Below, one piece after another: positions 8,585-16,704 of a stretch of 64,000 bases of DNA. The notes under the pieces are model-generated. The model was given only the letters and a program-made list of their open reading frames with translations. It made no database searches and had not been told where the DNA came from. The position numbers and the translations under genes are program-made. The stretch is from Vibrio mediterranei (lineage in GTDB: Bacteria; Pseudomonadota; Gammaproteobacteria; Enterobacterales; Vibrionaceae): assembly GCF_900088415.1 (NCBI RefSeq), contig NZ_FLLQ01000008.1, forward strand, positions 124,001-188,000, read 5' to 3'. The first letter of the stretch is position 1. Every line of letters begins with the position of its first letter.

Positions 8585-9541
8585 TTACGGTAAGTAACGC
8601 TTAGGATTTACCGATTTACCTTGGTAACGAATTTCAAAGTGCAGTCTTACACTGTTGGTTCCGGAGCTTCCCATTGTTGCGATTTTTTGTCCGGCTTTTA
8701 CACTTTGCCCTTCTGATACCAATAACCGATCGTTATGTGCGTAGGCACTGAGGTAGCTATCGTTATGCTTAACAATAACCAAATTTCCATAACCTCTGAG
8801 TGCATTACCCGAATAAACTACGGTTCCTTTTGCAGTGGCAACAATTGCTTGGCCTCTTTGGCCTGCAATGTCGATACCTTTATTTCCTTGGTCCCCTGCA
8901 GAAAAGTTCTTTATTACACGTCCCTTGGTTGGCCATTGCCAGCTCGTTACTTTGCCGCTAGAGCTAGGTGGTGGCTTCGGCTTAGTTTGAGCAGTACTCT
9001 GTTTTGCCGTATTGGGTTTTGTGTTATTAACATTTTGTTTACCTTTAGAGTCACCATACTCCTTTGTTTTTGATTGATCAACCTTCTTAGTGGCTGTTTT
9101 TTGACTATTTTGCGTTGATGAACTACCCGTCTTCGCTTTGGAGGATTGCGAGTTTGAAGACTTAGCTTTAGCGGTGGTAGAACCCGCGGCAGCTGTTGCA
9201 GTAGAAGCCGCAGCCACTTCCCCAGCACCAGAGCCAGCGTACGCAGGAGGAGTATAAACAGGTCGCCACAAATTGAGGCGCTGACCAGGATGAATGGTGT
9301 AAGGAGAACGAAGATTATTAAGTCGAATCAGTTCCTTAACATCTTTATCCGTTTTGTAGGCGATGAAATAGAGGGTGTCACCCTTTTGCACTTCGTAATA
9401 ACTACCGCGATAGCTCCCTCGAGAGACATTATCGTACCTGCCTCCCAAATCTGAGACAGGTGCAGGCGAACGCCCAGCACACCCAACAAGTGCACTGGAC
9501 AACATAATTACGGAACCCACGGCCTTCAAACGGCTTTGCAT
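8585..9541 (-). CDS. nlpD: NlpD, LysM-M23 lipoprotein activator of amidase
   Basis: A 318-residue outer-membrane lipoprotein with a lipobox ending LVGC (Cys ~21). A LysM domain follows (~50-92; YEVQKGDTLYFIAYKT), then a long Ser/Thr/Lys/Gln-rich linker and a C-terminal M23/LytM domain (~210-318). The M23 metal ligands are degenerate: the H-x3-D motif reads KGIDIAG. This matches the catalytically inactive NlpD proteins that activate the cell-division amidase AmiC rather than cutting peptidoglycan themselves. It lies between pcm and rpoS with a 115-base gap before rpoS, as in enterics. Confidence 0.93.
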   Translation of the reverse strand: MQSRLKAVGSVIMLSSALVGCAGRSPAPVSDLGGRYDNVSRGSYRGSYYEVQKGDTLYFIAYKTDKDVKELIRLNNLRSPYTIHPGQRLNLWRPVYTPPAYAGSGAGEVAAASTATAAAGSTTAKAKSSNSQSSKAKTGSSSTQNSQKTATKKVDQSKTKEYGDSKGKQNVNNTKPNTAKQSTAQTKPKPPPSSSGKVTSWQWPTKGRVIKNFSAGDQGNKGIDIAGQRGQAIVATAKGTVVYSGNALRGYGNLVIVKHNDSYLSAYAHNDRLLVSEGQSVKAGQKIATMGSSGTNSVRLHFEIRYQGKSVNPKRYLP

Positions 9542-10165
9542 TTACGCTAATTCACCTGCAATCAAAGGAACAAACCTTACTAATTCAATAACTTCGCTAT
9601 TAAAACTATCACCTTTTCGAGTAATTTTTAATAGTTGTTGTTCATCATCACCAACAGGAATTACAAGTCGCCCACCTTCTGTGAGCTGAGACAATAACGC
9701 GTCAGGGACTGTCGCCGCTGCCGCTGTCACAATAATCGCATCAAAAGGACCTTTTGCTTTCCACCCTTGCCAACCATCACCATGTTTAGTCGAGACATTG
9801 TAAATATCGAGTCTCTTTAGGCGACGTTTAGCATCCCATTGAAGAGATTTGATTCTTTCTACCGAGAAGACGTGCTCAACTATTTGAGCTAAAACTGCAG
9901 TTTGGTAGCCAGAACCCGTTCCTATCTCGAGTACTTTAGTTTCTCTTGATAGCTCTAAAAGCTCGGTCATTTTGGCGACAATATAAGGTTGAGATATTGT
10001 TTGGCCAGCGCCAATAGGCAACGCATTGTTATCATACGCTTGATGTATCATCGCTTGAGACACGAACTGTTCTCTCGGTACAGATTGAATCGCCTCCAAT
10101 ACTGCACCATTGGTAATGCCATGCCCTTTGATAAACTCAACGAGTCGTTCCGCTTGCGGATTCAT
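9542..10165 (-). CDS. pcm: Protein-L-isoaspartate O-methyltransferase
   Basis: A 207-residue SAM-dependent enzyme that repairs isoaspartyl residues in damaged proteins. The SAM-binding motif I (VLEIGTGSGYQTAVLA, ~residues 79-94) is clear, as are the preceding SQPYIVAKM substrate segment and the downstream GDGWQGW. It abuts nlpD and follows surE, forming the conserved surE-pcm-nlpD operon. Confidence 0.95.
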   Translation of the reverse strand: MNPQAERLVEFIKGHGITNGAVLEAIQSVPREQFVSQAMIHQAYDNNALPIGAGQTISQPYIVAKMTELLELSRETKVLEIGTGSGYQTAVLAQIVEHVFSVERIKSLQWDAKRRLKRLDIYNVSTKHGDGWQGWKAKGPFDAIIVTAAAATVPDALLSQLTEGGRLVIPVGDDEQQLLKITRKGDSFNSEVIELVRFVPLIAGELA

Positions 10166-10169
10166 TACC

Positions 10170-10934
10170 TTAATCTCTCCCTGCTATCCAACGTTCCATT
10201 GCACCAATTGATTCATGCGCGGTCAAATCCACCTGAAGTGGAGTGATGGAAATATGGCCATGCTCTATTGCATAGAAGTCCGTTCCTATACCCGCATCTT
10301 GCTCTTTCCCCGGAGGACCTAGCCAATAGATATCGTGACCACGTGGGTCCTTCTGTCTAATCATACTCTCAGCATGATGGCGCGCGCCTAATCGAGTCAC
10401 CTCAACCTGACCCAATTGCGCTAATGGAAAATCTGGAATATTGATATTCAACAAGCGATTAGTTGGGACTCTTTGCTTAAGATGTCGCTCCACAAACTGA
10501 CGAGCGATAATCGCCGCAGCGGTAAAGTTCTGTTTGCCTACCAAGCTAAATGCAATGGATTGAACTCCAAGAAAGTGCCCTTCCATAGCTGCGGCAACCG
10601 TTCCGGAATACAGAACATCGTCACCAAGGTTTGCGCCATGATTAATACCAGATAGCACGAGATCAGGCAGGTCATCTTTCATCAACTCATTGAGTGCAAA
10701 ATGCACACAGTCCGTCGGTGTGCCTTGCACAGAGTACACACCCGGCTCAATTTGATTAACGCGCAGAGGCTGTTCTAGCGTCAATGAGTTGGAGGCACCA
10801 GATCGGTTGCGATCTGGTGCAACAATGGTTACTTGCGCAATATCACTAAGTTCTTTCGCCAGTGCTCTAATGCCTTCGGCATGCACCCCATCATCATTGC
10901 TGATTAAAATGCTAAGTTTTTTACTCATATCCAT
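10170..10934 (-). CDS. surE: 5'/3'-nucleotidase SurE
   Basis: A 254-residue divalent-metal-dependent survival nucleotidase. The N-terminal metal-binding ISNDDGVHAEGI motif and the VAPDRNRSGASNSLT segment identify it, and GTPTDCVHFALN and SGINHGANLGDDVLYSGTV are further family signatures. Two candidate ATGs lie at 10934 and 10928; neither has a strong ribosome site, and four bases separate the gene from the truD stop, so translational coupling is likely. Confidence 0.95.
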   Translation of the reverse strand: MDMSKKLSILISNDDGVHAEGIRALAKELSDIAQVTIVAPDRNRSGASNSLTLEQPLRVNQIEPGVYSVQGTPTDCVHFALNELMKDDLPDLVLSGINHGANLGDDVLYSGTVAAAMEGHFLGVQSIAFSLVGKQNFTAAAIIARQFVERHLKQRVPTNRLLNINIPDFPLAQLGQVEVTRLGARHHAESMIRQKDPRGHDIYWLGPPGKEQDAGIGTDFYAIEHGHISITPLQVDLTAHESIGAMERWIAGRD

Positions 10935-10938
10935 GTGT

Positions 10939-11919
10939 TTAGAATTGTCGTTCCACTTCTTCTATTTGAGCCAGCTCTCGTAAGATTGATGTTGCAAAGC
11001 TACCTGAGTCTAAAAAGAAAGAAAGCGTCACGGCATCATCTTCTAGCTGACTTTTTAATGATTCAGGCTTCAGTAAGATAGCTCGGCGATCGTGTCGCAT
11101 ACGATTACCACGAATCAACAACATGAGGTCAGGCTCTTGATCTACCGCACTTTGCTCAAGTGTTAAAGCATCTTGCTCTGTCGGCAGTGCGTTATCACCA
11201 GCCAGTGCAGCGGTAATCACGCCATTATCGTCCAGAATATCACCCGCGATTGCACTCTCGAAACTCTGAGCTTCGATGCGCTTAGAGACAATCTCATTAA
11301 AAATCCAAGAGCGAGCTGCCGACAAGTATAGGCTGCGCTTATTTTGGTTACGAGTTCGTACATTTTCACGTCCCCAACGTCTTGCTTCGGTGACATTGCC
11401 GCCATCTCTACCAAATCGTTGCTGACCAAAATAGTTAGGAACACCACTCGCTTCGACTTGCTGTAATCTCGCGCTCAATTCCGTTATATCAGAAACGTCC
11501 GTAAGACGAATATCAAACTCGTTCCCCGCTAAATCACCTGGTCTTAACTTCTTGTTATGCCAGTTAGTTGCTACTATCTCAATACTAGGATATTGCTTAT
11601 GAAAGTCGGAAAAGTCAGGGACATTCTTTTTCGGCAGATGCACACTCAACCACTGCTCTGTCACAGCATGTCTGTCTTTAAGACCTGCCCAACCTATATC
11701 TTTGGACTTGACCCCGCAAAACCTTGCCAGTTCGTTGGCAACAAAGCTGGTATTCTCACCATTTTTGCGAACGCGTAACATCAAATGCTCGCCTTCTCCT
11801 GTGAACTCGAAGCCAAGTACTTCGCGAACTACAAAATCTTCATTGGTCGCTTTAAATTTGGCTGTCGTGGTTGGCTTACCGTATAGGTAGGCTAAGTGTT
11901 GTAAAACATCAGTCATCAT
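10939..11919 (-). CDS. truD: tRNA pseudouridine(13) synthase, apparently shortened internally
   Basis: Makes pseudouridine 13 in tRNA-Glu. The catalytic aspartate motif GLKDRHA is present near residue 80. Also seen are VPNYFGQQRFG, the NKRSLYLSAARS segment and the C-terminal SFATSILREL. At 326 residues it is roughly 20-25 shorter than the E. coli protein as I remember it. The difference maps to one place: after GDILDDNG the sequence jumps directly to ITAALAGDN, where homologues have an extra segment of the TRUD insertion domain. The frame is intact, so this is an in-frame loss or a compact variant. It is part of the ispD-ispF-truD-surE run. Confidence 0.9.
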   Translation of the reverse strand: MMTDVLQHLAYLYGKPTTTAKFKATNEDFVVREVLGFEFTGEGEHLMLRVRKNGENTSFVANELARFCGVKSKDIGWAGLKDRHAVTEQWLSVHLPKKNVPDFSDFHKQYPSIEIVATNWHNKKLRPGDLAGNEFDIRLTDVSDITELSARLQQVEASGVPNYFGQQRFGRDGGNVTEARRWGRENVRTRNQNKRSLYLSAARSWIFNEIVSKRIEAQSFESAIAGDILDDNGVITAALAGDNALPTEQDALTLEQSAVDQEPDLMLLIRGNRMRHDRRAILLKPESLKSQLEDDAVTLSFFLDSGSFATSILRELAQIEEVERQF

Positions 11920-11928
11920 CGCTGCCTA

Positions 11929-12408
11929 TTAAGACGTAATTTTGCTAATCAATACCACTGCTTCAGTGGCAATTCCTTCTTTACGTCCTGTAAAGCCTAA
12001 TCTTTCAGTTGTCGTTGCCTTCACATTAACGTTACCAATATCGGTATCTAAGTCTTGTGCAATGACTTGGCACATGCTGTCAATGTGAGGAGCCATTTTA
12101 GGAGCTTGCGCCATGATGGTGATATCCGCATTAACCAGTTCGTAGCCTTTCGCTTTCACTTTACTGTACACATCACGAAGTAGAGCGCGACTATCCGCTC
12201 CTTCCCACTCGGCATCAGTATCTGGGAAGTGACGACCAATATCTCCTGCGGCGATAGCCCCAAGTAAGGCATCACATAAAGCGTGAAGTGCAACATCACC
12301 ATCAGAGTGTGCGATCAATCCTTGCTCGTAAGGAATGGCCACACCGCCAATGATTACAGGACCTTCGCCACCAAACTTATGAACGTCAAAGCCATGGCCT
12401 ATTCTCAT
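11929..12408 (-). CDS. ispF: 2-C-methyl-D-erythritol 2,4-cyclodiphosphate synthase
   Basis: A 159-residue trimeric zinc enzyme of the MEP isoprenoid pathway. The metal ligands are visible as GHGFDVHKF (Asp8, His10) and the conserved HSDGDVALHALCDALLGA segment, with KATTTERLGFTGR at the active-site end. Its start overlaps the ispD stop by four bases, so the two consecutive MEP enzymes are translationally coupled. Confidence 0.96.
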   Translation of the reverse strand: MRIGHGFDVHKFGGEGPVIIGGVAIPYEQGLIAHSDGDVALHALCDALLGAIAAGDIGRHFPDTDAEWEGADSRALLRDVYSKVKAKGYELVNADITIMAQAPKMAPHIDSMCQVIAQDLDTDIGNVNVKATTTERLGFTGRKEGIATEAVVLISKITS

Positions 12409-13115
12409 TGTTGTACTTCCTCTTTCATTAAATAAAATTCAGCCAGAGCTAAATCTTCTGGCCTAGTAATTTTGATGTTGTCTCCACGCCCTTCAACCAG
12501 CAATGGAGAAAGCCCGGTCCACTCAACAGCAGACGCTTCATCGGTAATTGAAACCCCTTCCTCTAGTGCATTAGTAAGTGCACTATGAAGTAGCTCTACT
12601 TTGAACATTTGTGGCGTCAACGCATGCCACAGACCCACTCGCTCTACAGTATGGTCAATACCATTGACGTCATCGGCTCGCTTCATGGTGTCTTTCACGG
12701 GCGAAGCTAAAATTCCGCCAACCGGGTGCACGGACACTTCATAAATCAGCTTACTGATGTCTGCCAAGGTGATACAAGGGCGAGCGGCATCATGAACCAA
12801 ACACCACGCATTAGGGATACGCTGTTTAACGTAGTCGATGGCAGCGAGTACCGAGTCGGCACGTTCATTGCCACCAGCAACACGCACTACTGGCTTTTCC
12901 GATAAAAATGACAGTCCAGAATAATAAGGGTCACTCTCACTAACAGCGACAATGACGCTTTCGACACTTGGGTGTGACAGCAACTTATCAACCGTGTGCT
13001 CTAAAATAGTTTTGTCATTAATCTTAAGGTATTGCTTTGGGACGTCAGCTTGCATACGACTGCCCACGCCAGCAGCTGGCACAATAGCAATGATAGGATG
13101 GTGTTCAGGTATCAT
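12405..13115 (-). CDS. ispD: 2-C-methyl-D-erythritol 4-phosphate cytidylyltransferase
   Basis: A 236-residue MEP-pathway enzyme transferring CMP to MEP. The nucleotide-binding N-terminus (IVPAAGVGSRMQADVPKQYL) contains the catalytic Arg and Lys, and VHDAARPC is the conserved central motif. The C-terminal NIKITRPEDL is typical. It overlaps both ftsB upstream and ispF downstream by four bases. Confidence 0.96.
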   Translation of the reverse strand: MIPEHHPIIAIVPAAGVGSRMQADVPKQYLKINDKTILEHTVDKLLSHPSVESVIVAVSESDPYYSGLSFLSEKPVVRVAGGNERADSVLAAIDYVKQRIPNAWCLVHDAARPCITLADISKLIYEVSVHPVGGILASPVKDTMKRADDVNGIDHTVERVGLWHALTPQMFKVELLHSALTNALEEGVSITDEASAVEWTGLSPLLVEGRGDNIKITRPEDLALAEFYLMKEEVQQ

Positions 13116-13393
13116 TGGTTGTCCTCACCTATGATGCGATAGAACGTCTCTCCGTCTTGAATCATTCCTAGTTCATGTCGTGCTCTTTCTTCAATGGCAT
13201 CAAGCCCTTGTCGAAGGTCATCAATTTCCGCAAACATCTCATTATTACGTGTCTGTAGGTTTTGATTCACTTGCTGTTGCACTTGGATTTCTGATTCAAC
13301 TTGATTGAAGTCGACGATACCGTTTTTTCCAAACCAGAGAGTATATTGCAACCAAGAAAAAACAACTAACAACACTAGGGTAAAGATACGCAT
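13112..13393 (-). CDS. ftsB: Cell division protein FtsB
   Basis: A 93-residue bitopic divisome protein of the FtsQLB complex. It has one N-terminal membrane helix (IFTLVLLVVFSWLQYTLWFG) followed by a leucine-zipper-like coiled coil (~residues 28-70) and a short periplasmic tail with the conserved ERARHELGMI segment. It heads the ftsB-ispD-ispF run, a common gammaproteobacterial arrangement. Confidence 0.93.
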   Translation of the reverse strand: MRIFTLVLLVVFSWLQYTLWFGKNGIVDFNQVESEIQVQQQVNQNLQTRNNEMFAEIDDLRQGLDAIEERARHELGMIQDGETFYRIIGEDNQ

Positions 13394-13509
13394 AAACTGG
13401 CACGTTCCATCGAAAAAATCTGCTCTTTATATAGCACAGTTTACACCTTGAAATAAGCGAAGAGAAAGCCTTGTTCGCGACTAAGGTGAAAAGTAAGTGC
13501 CTACTCGCC

Positions 13510-14163
13510 CTAATGACTGGCTTGAAGAGACCATTCGGCAAGTGTCATTTTTAGGTTATTTGACATTAACACCTGCTGGTTGAATTGAATTCCGATTAAC
13601 GAACCTAAGCCATGCTTTTTAATACTCGCAATTTCGAAGGTAATTCCTGCAGGTAAAAATCGATTCAATTCACAATCTATTTTTACCTCTAGCCCTTTGC
13701 AAAAGTCATGTTCTGAAGCGATAAAAATACCACAACCAGACAACGAGAAATCCACCATCGTTGCTTCGGTTTGCGCTTTACCCAGCGAAAGAGAGCAAGG
13801 AATTGCAAGCTTATAACGCGAATGCTCTCGAATGGGCTTAGTCACAAAGTTATTAGGAGGTGAAAGATAAACCTGTTTACTAGGTACATTAGAATCGGCA
13901 ATACACTGACAAGTAAAAGCCACCACATGTCCGTATCCCGTATCCGTCAACCCTCTGACAATCACTTTTTTTTCTCTCAAGGCACAAATCGTCTCTTGTT
14001 CTAGTTCTTGCGCATCCACAACCAGATAGTTATCAAATTTAAAGCCGATTAAAGATGCAGGTAGCCCTTTGAGCGATTCCTCACCGGTAACAGAAAGACT
14101 GAGTTTCATGCCTGTTTTAAGGTAACGATAGCATTCATATTGTTTTTGTTGTCCCCATTCCAC
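13510..14163 (-). CDS. YcgR-like PilZ-domain c-di-GMP receptor
   Basis: A 217-residue cytosolic protein. An N-terminal YcgR/PilZN-like barrel (~residues 1-105) precedes a PilZ domain whose two c-di-GMP-binding motifs are both intact: R-x3-R in REHSRYKL and D-x-S-x2-G in DFSLSGCG. It is therefore likely to bind c-di-GMP and act on motility or another membrane process. The GTG at 14163 is chosen as start because AAAGGA lies 8 nt upstream; the longer frame begins at a TTG without a site. The gene is single, divergent from the TonB receptor. The partner protein cannot be read from the sequence. Confidence 0.85.
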   Translation of the reverse strand: MEWGQQKQYECYRYLKTGMKLSLSVTGEESLKGLPASLIGFKFDNYLVVDAQELEQETICALREKKVIVRGLTDTGYGHVVAFTCQCIADSNVPSKQVYLSPPNNFVTKPIREHSRYKLAIPCSLSLGKAQTEATMVDFSLSGCGIFIASEHDFCKGLEVKIDCELNRFLPAGITFEIASIKKHGLGSLIGIQFNQQVLMSNNLKMTLAEWSLQASH

Positions 14164-14273
14164 TGACGTTATCCTTTTGTTTATCAACAAATTAATTACA
14201 CCTTATTTACCTGTTTGATGCAATCCATCAGCTTAAATTTCAAAAGATACAGATTGTTACACTTAGCAATATT

Positions 14274-14298
14274 GCTAATGATAATAAATAGCATTAGC
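14274..14298. promoter_or_regulatory. Candidate Fur box upstream of the siderophore receptor
   Basis: The stretch includes GCTAATGATAATAAATAGC and ends in GCATTAGC, so GCTAATG and its near-complement ATTAGC flank an AT centre. The GATAAT hexamers match the Fur consensus. It lies ~85 bases before the receptor ATG. Iron repression is inferred. Confidence 0.65.
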
Positions 14299-14383
14299 AT
14301 TCACCTCGCTACTAATATGATGTCATATACCAATAATAAATTATTCAATTTGTCTCGATTTTTACGAGCAAGGAAAGCCCAGA

Positions 14384-16516
14384 ATGAAATTTCAAGTGAC
14401 CACACTTTGCAGTGCCGTGGTACTCGCACTTAACACCTCTCCAGCATTTGCCGAACAAAACAAATCGAGTGTGGATGAAACACTCGTCGTACATGCGCAA
14501 AGCTTTGATGACTATAAAGTTGACAGTGCTTCAGGTGCTATGCGCACCGATGCCTCTATGTTAGAAACCCCTCAATCTGTAAACGTGATTCCTGAGATTG
14601 TTTTGGATGAACAACTGGCAACCACATTAGGTGAAGCGTTGCAAAACGATGCTAGTGTCAGCGCAGGCTCACAGAAATGGAATAGAGAAACGTTCTACTT
14701 ACGTGGATTTGAGTTGTCATCAACCAATGGTTACTTGCGCAATGGTCACTCGCTATTCACTCACTACATGCTGCCAATTGAAACCTTAGATCGCATTGAA
14801 GTTATAAAGGGTCCATCCAGCCTTTTATACGGTAACTCAGCACCAGGCGGCATGATTAATATGGTGTCAAAAAAGCCGACTGCGACGCCAAAAGTCAACG
14901 TAGGTGCAGATTTTGACGATCTAGGTAGCACGCGCTATCACGTTGATGCATCCGGTAAATTGAATGAATCAGGGACACTTCGTGGCCGTACTGTCTTAGT
15001 AAAACAAGACAGTGTTGAAAGTAGAAAGTATGCAACGGGTGATAACCGAGAACGCGATCGTTTTCTAGGTTATGGCGTCATTGAAGCCGATCTTTACGAC
15101 TGGGGCCTACTCTCCTTCAACTACGAAAAGACTCAAGATAATGCACCGATCGACTCAGGCTCTTGGTTGGATCTAAATGGTAATCGAATTGGCGATAAAG
15201 AAACCATCAGAGACGCTCACTGGTCATTCATCAACAACGATGTAGAAAACTTTGGTGCTGATCTTAACCTGTATATCAATACACAATGGGAAGCCAAACT
15301 AAGCTACAACTTACAAGACATGAAGCGTCATCGCTATGATTCGATGCCGACACCAGACTCTAATACGCTCGTTGATGGCAGTTACACCATGAGCCCATTT
15401 GATCGTCATGATCATTGGAAAACTCAAGCTTTCCACGCAGATCTTCACGGTAACTTCACTGCTCTCAATGTGGATCACCAAGTCTTGCTTGGTACTAACG
15501 GCCAGTTCTATGACTATGCTCAGCAGAGAGTGAAAGGCAGCTCAATTAGTGTGCAACCTGGTGAGAACCCTACAAACCCGGGTCTAGACTACAACAATGC
15601 CACGTCTACCTATGAGAGCAACAACCATTTCTACGGTTTTTATGCTCAAGACCTCATCACCTTCAATGACCAATGGCAAGCACTTGTAGGCGGTCGATAT
15701 GATATGTACTTTGCCGATGGAAAAAACTCAAAAGGCGAAATCATCAGTGGTGCTAATGACAGCCAATCATTTTCACCAAAAGCTGGCTTAATCTTCCATC
15801 CAAGCTACAACGGCAGCATTTATGCTAACTACTCGGAGAGCTTCAATCCAGTCTCAAACGTGGTTAACGATGACAACTCAGTGACAGAACGCGAACCTGA
15901 GAAAAGTCGTCAATACGAGTTAGGTACAAAGTGGGAGCTAATGGATAATCGCCTACTGCTTACTGGAGCCCTATTTGACATTGAGAAGGAAAATATCAGT
16001 ATCACAGAAAACGGTATCACCACGCAAAATGGTACTCAGCGTCATAAAGGTGTGGAAGCTGGTGCACAAGGTCAAATCGCCGATAAATGGTTTGTGATGG
16101 CAACCGGTATGTACTTAGATGCAAATTTCGACAAACATGATAAGTACCAAGATAAGCGTCCAGCTAACGTTCCAGAGTGGAGTGGCTCTGCATGGACTCG
16201 CTATGCGATGACTGATACAACGGCATTTAATCTTGGTATGTTCTATCAAGGTGAGCGCTGGGCTGATAATGCTAACACCGTAAAACTGGATGGTTACGTG
16301 CGCTTTGATGCTGGAGCATCTCATAAAATTAAGAGCGATTATGTCGTATGGGATTTCCGATTCAATATCGAAAACCTCTTTGATAAAGAGTATGTTGCTG
16401 GCACAGGTGGTGGTGGCGAATATATCACTAAATCAGGTAGCTCGACAGGCGTGATCAACGATGTTCATTTCGGAAATGAACGCCGCTTCAAACTGTCCGT
16501 GAACGCAACATTCTAA
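14384..16516 (+). CDS. TonB-dependent siderophore receptor (FhuA/FhuE-type)
   Basis: A 710-residue outer-membrane receptor. It has a signal peptide (cleaved after AFA, residue ~23), a TonB box-like DETLVVHA (~30-37), a plug domain (~55-165; TPQSVNVIP, FYLRGF, RIEVIKGPSSLLYGNSAPGG) and a 22-strand barrel closing with the terminal aromatic residue (NATF). The plug signatures place it in the ferric-hydroxamate/coprogen-type group. No siderophore biosynthesis or ABC transport genes are adjacent, so it probably takes up a foreign siderophore; the ligand is not readable. A Fur-box-like element precedes it and a terminator follows. Confidence 0.92.
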   Translation: MKFQVTTLCSAVVLALNTSPAFAEQNKSSVDETLVVHAQSFDDYKVDSASGAMRTDASMLETPQSVNVIPEIVLDEQLATTLGEALQNDASVSAGSQKWNRETFYLRGFELSSTNGYLRNGHSLFTHYMLPIETLDRIEVIKGPSSLLYGNSAPGGMINMVSKKPTATPKVNVGADFDDLGSTRYHVDASGKLNESGTLRGRTVLVKQDSVESRKYATGDNRERDRFLGYGVIEADLYDWGLLSFNYEKTQDNAPIDSGSWLDLNGNRIGDKETIRDAHWSFINNDVENFGADLNLYINTQWEAKLSYNLQDMKRHRYDSMPTPDSNTLVDGSYTMSPFDRHDHWKTQAFHADLHGNFTALNVDHQVLLGTNGQFYDYAQQRVKGSSISVQPGENPTNPGLDYNNATSTYESNNHFYGFYAQDLITFNDQWQALVGGRYDMYFADGKNSKGEIISGANDSQSFSPKAGLIFHPSYNGSIYANYSESFNPVSNVVNDDNSVTEREPEKSRQYELGTKWELMDNRLLLTGALFDIEKENISITENGITTQNGTQRHKGVEAGAQGQIADKWFVMATGMYLDANFDKHDKYQDKRPANVPEWSGSAWTRYAMTDTTAFNLGMFYQGERWADNANTVKLDGYVRFDAGASHKIKSDYVVWDFRFNIENLFDKEYVAGTGGGGEYITKSGSSTGVINDVHFGNERRFKLSVNATF

Positions 16517-16528
16517 GCTAACTAAATC

Positions 16529-16558
16529 GAGCCCAGCGACCTCATCGCTGGGCTTTTT
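16529..16558 (+). terminator. Terminator after the TonB receptor
   Basis: The stem GCCCAGCGA / TCGCTGGGC followed by TTTTTCTT lies just downstream of the stop. Confidence 0.88.
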
Positions 16559-16588
16559 CTTCTCACGGTCTCATTTCCCTCTAATTCG

Positions 16589-16617
16589 ATGTCACGATTT
16601 TGACATCAACACGTCAT
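16589..16617 (+). promoter_or_regulatory. Candidate PhoB box, three 11-bp repeats
   Basis: Three half-sites start exactly 11 bases apart: ATGTCAC (16589), TTGACAT (16600) and ACGTCAT (16611). The PhoB half-site consensus is CTGTCAT with 11-bp periodicity, and each matches at five or six of seven positions. The array lies ~90 bases upstream of the OlsF-like gene and reads in its direction. Confidence 0.55.
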
Positions 16618-16643
16618 CCATCTTCCATCTGTTGTTCGCCATT

Positions 16644-16661
16644 TTGACATATCAACGTCAT
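16644..16661 (+). promoter_or_regulatory. Second candidate PhoB box
   Basis: TTGACAT-ATCA-ACGTCAT repeats the same two half-sites, again 11 bases apart, as in the upstream array (TTGACAT-CAAC-ACGTCAT). The recurrence of the pair makes chance less likely. It lies about 45 bases before the start codon. Confidence 0.55.
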
Positions 16662-16704
16662 AGCATTTTAGCCACATCAATTTGGCTTATATTCAGAGGT
16701 TGCT

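Noticed and set aside
8585..9541. NlpD as an active M23 endopeptidase
   Set aside because: The H-x3-D metal motif is replaced by KGIDIAG, as in catalytically inactive NlpD activators.
16589..16661. Direct repeats upstream of olsF as a CRISPR-like or insertion repeat
   Set aside because: The units are 7-mers with 11-bp phasing and no spacers; a transcription-factor array explains them better.
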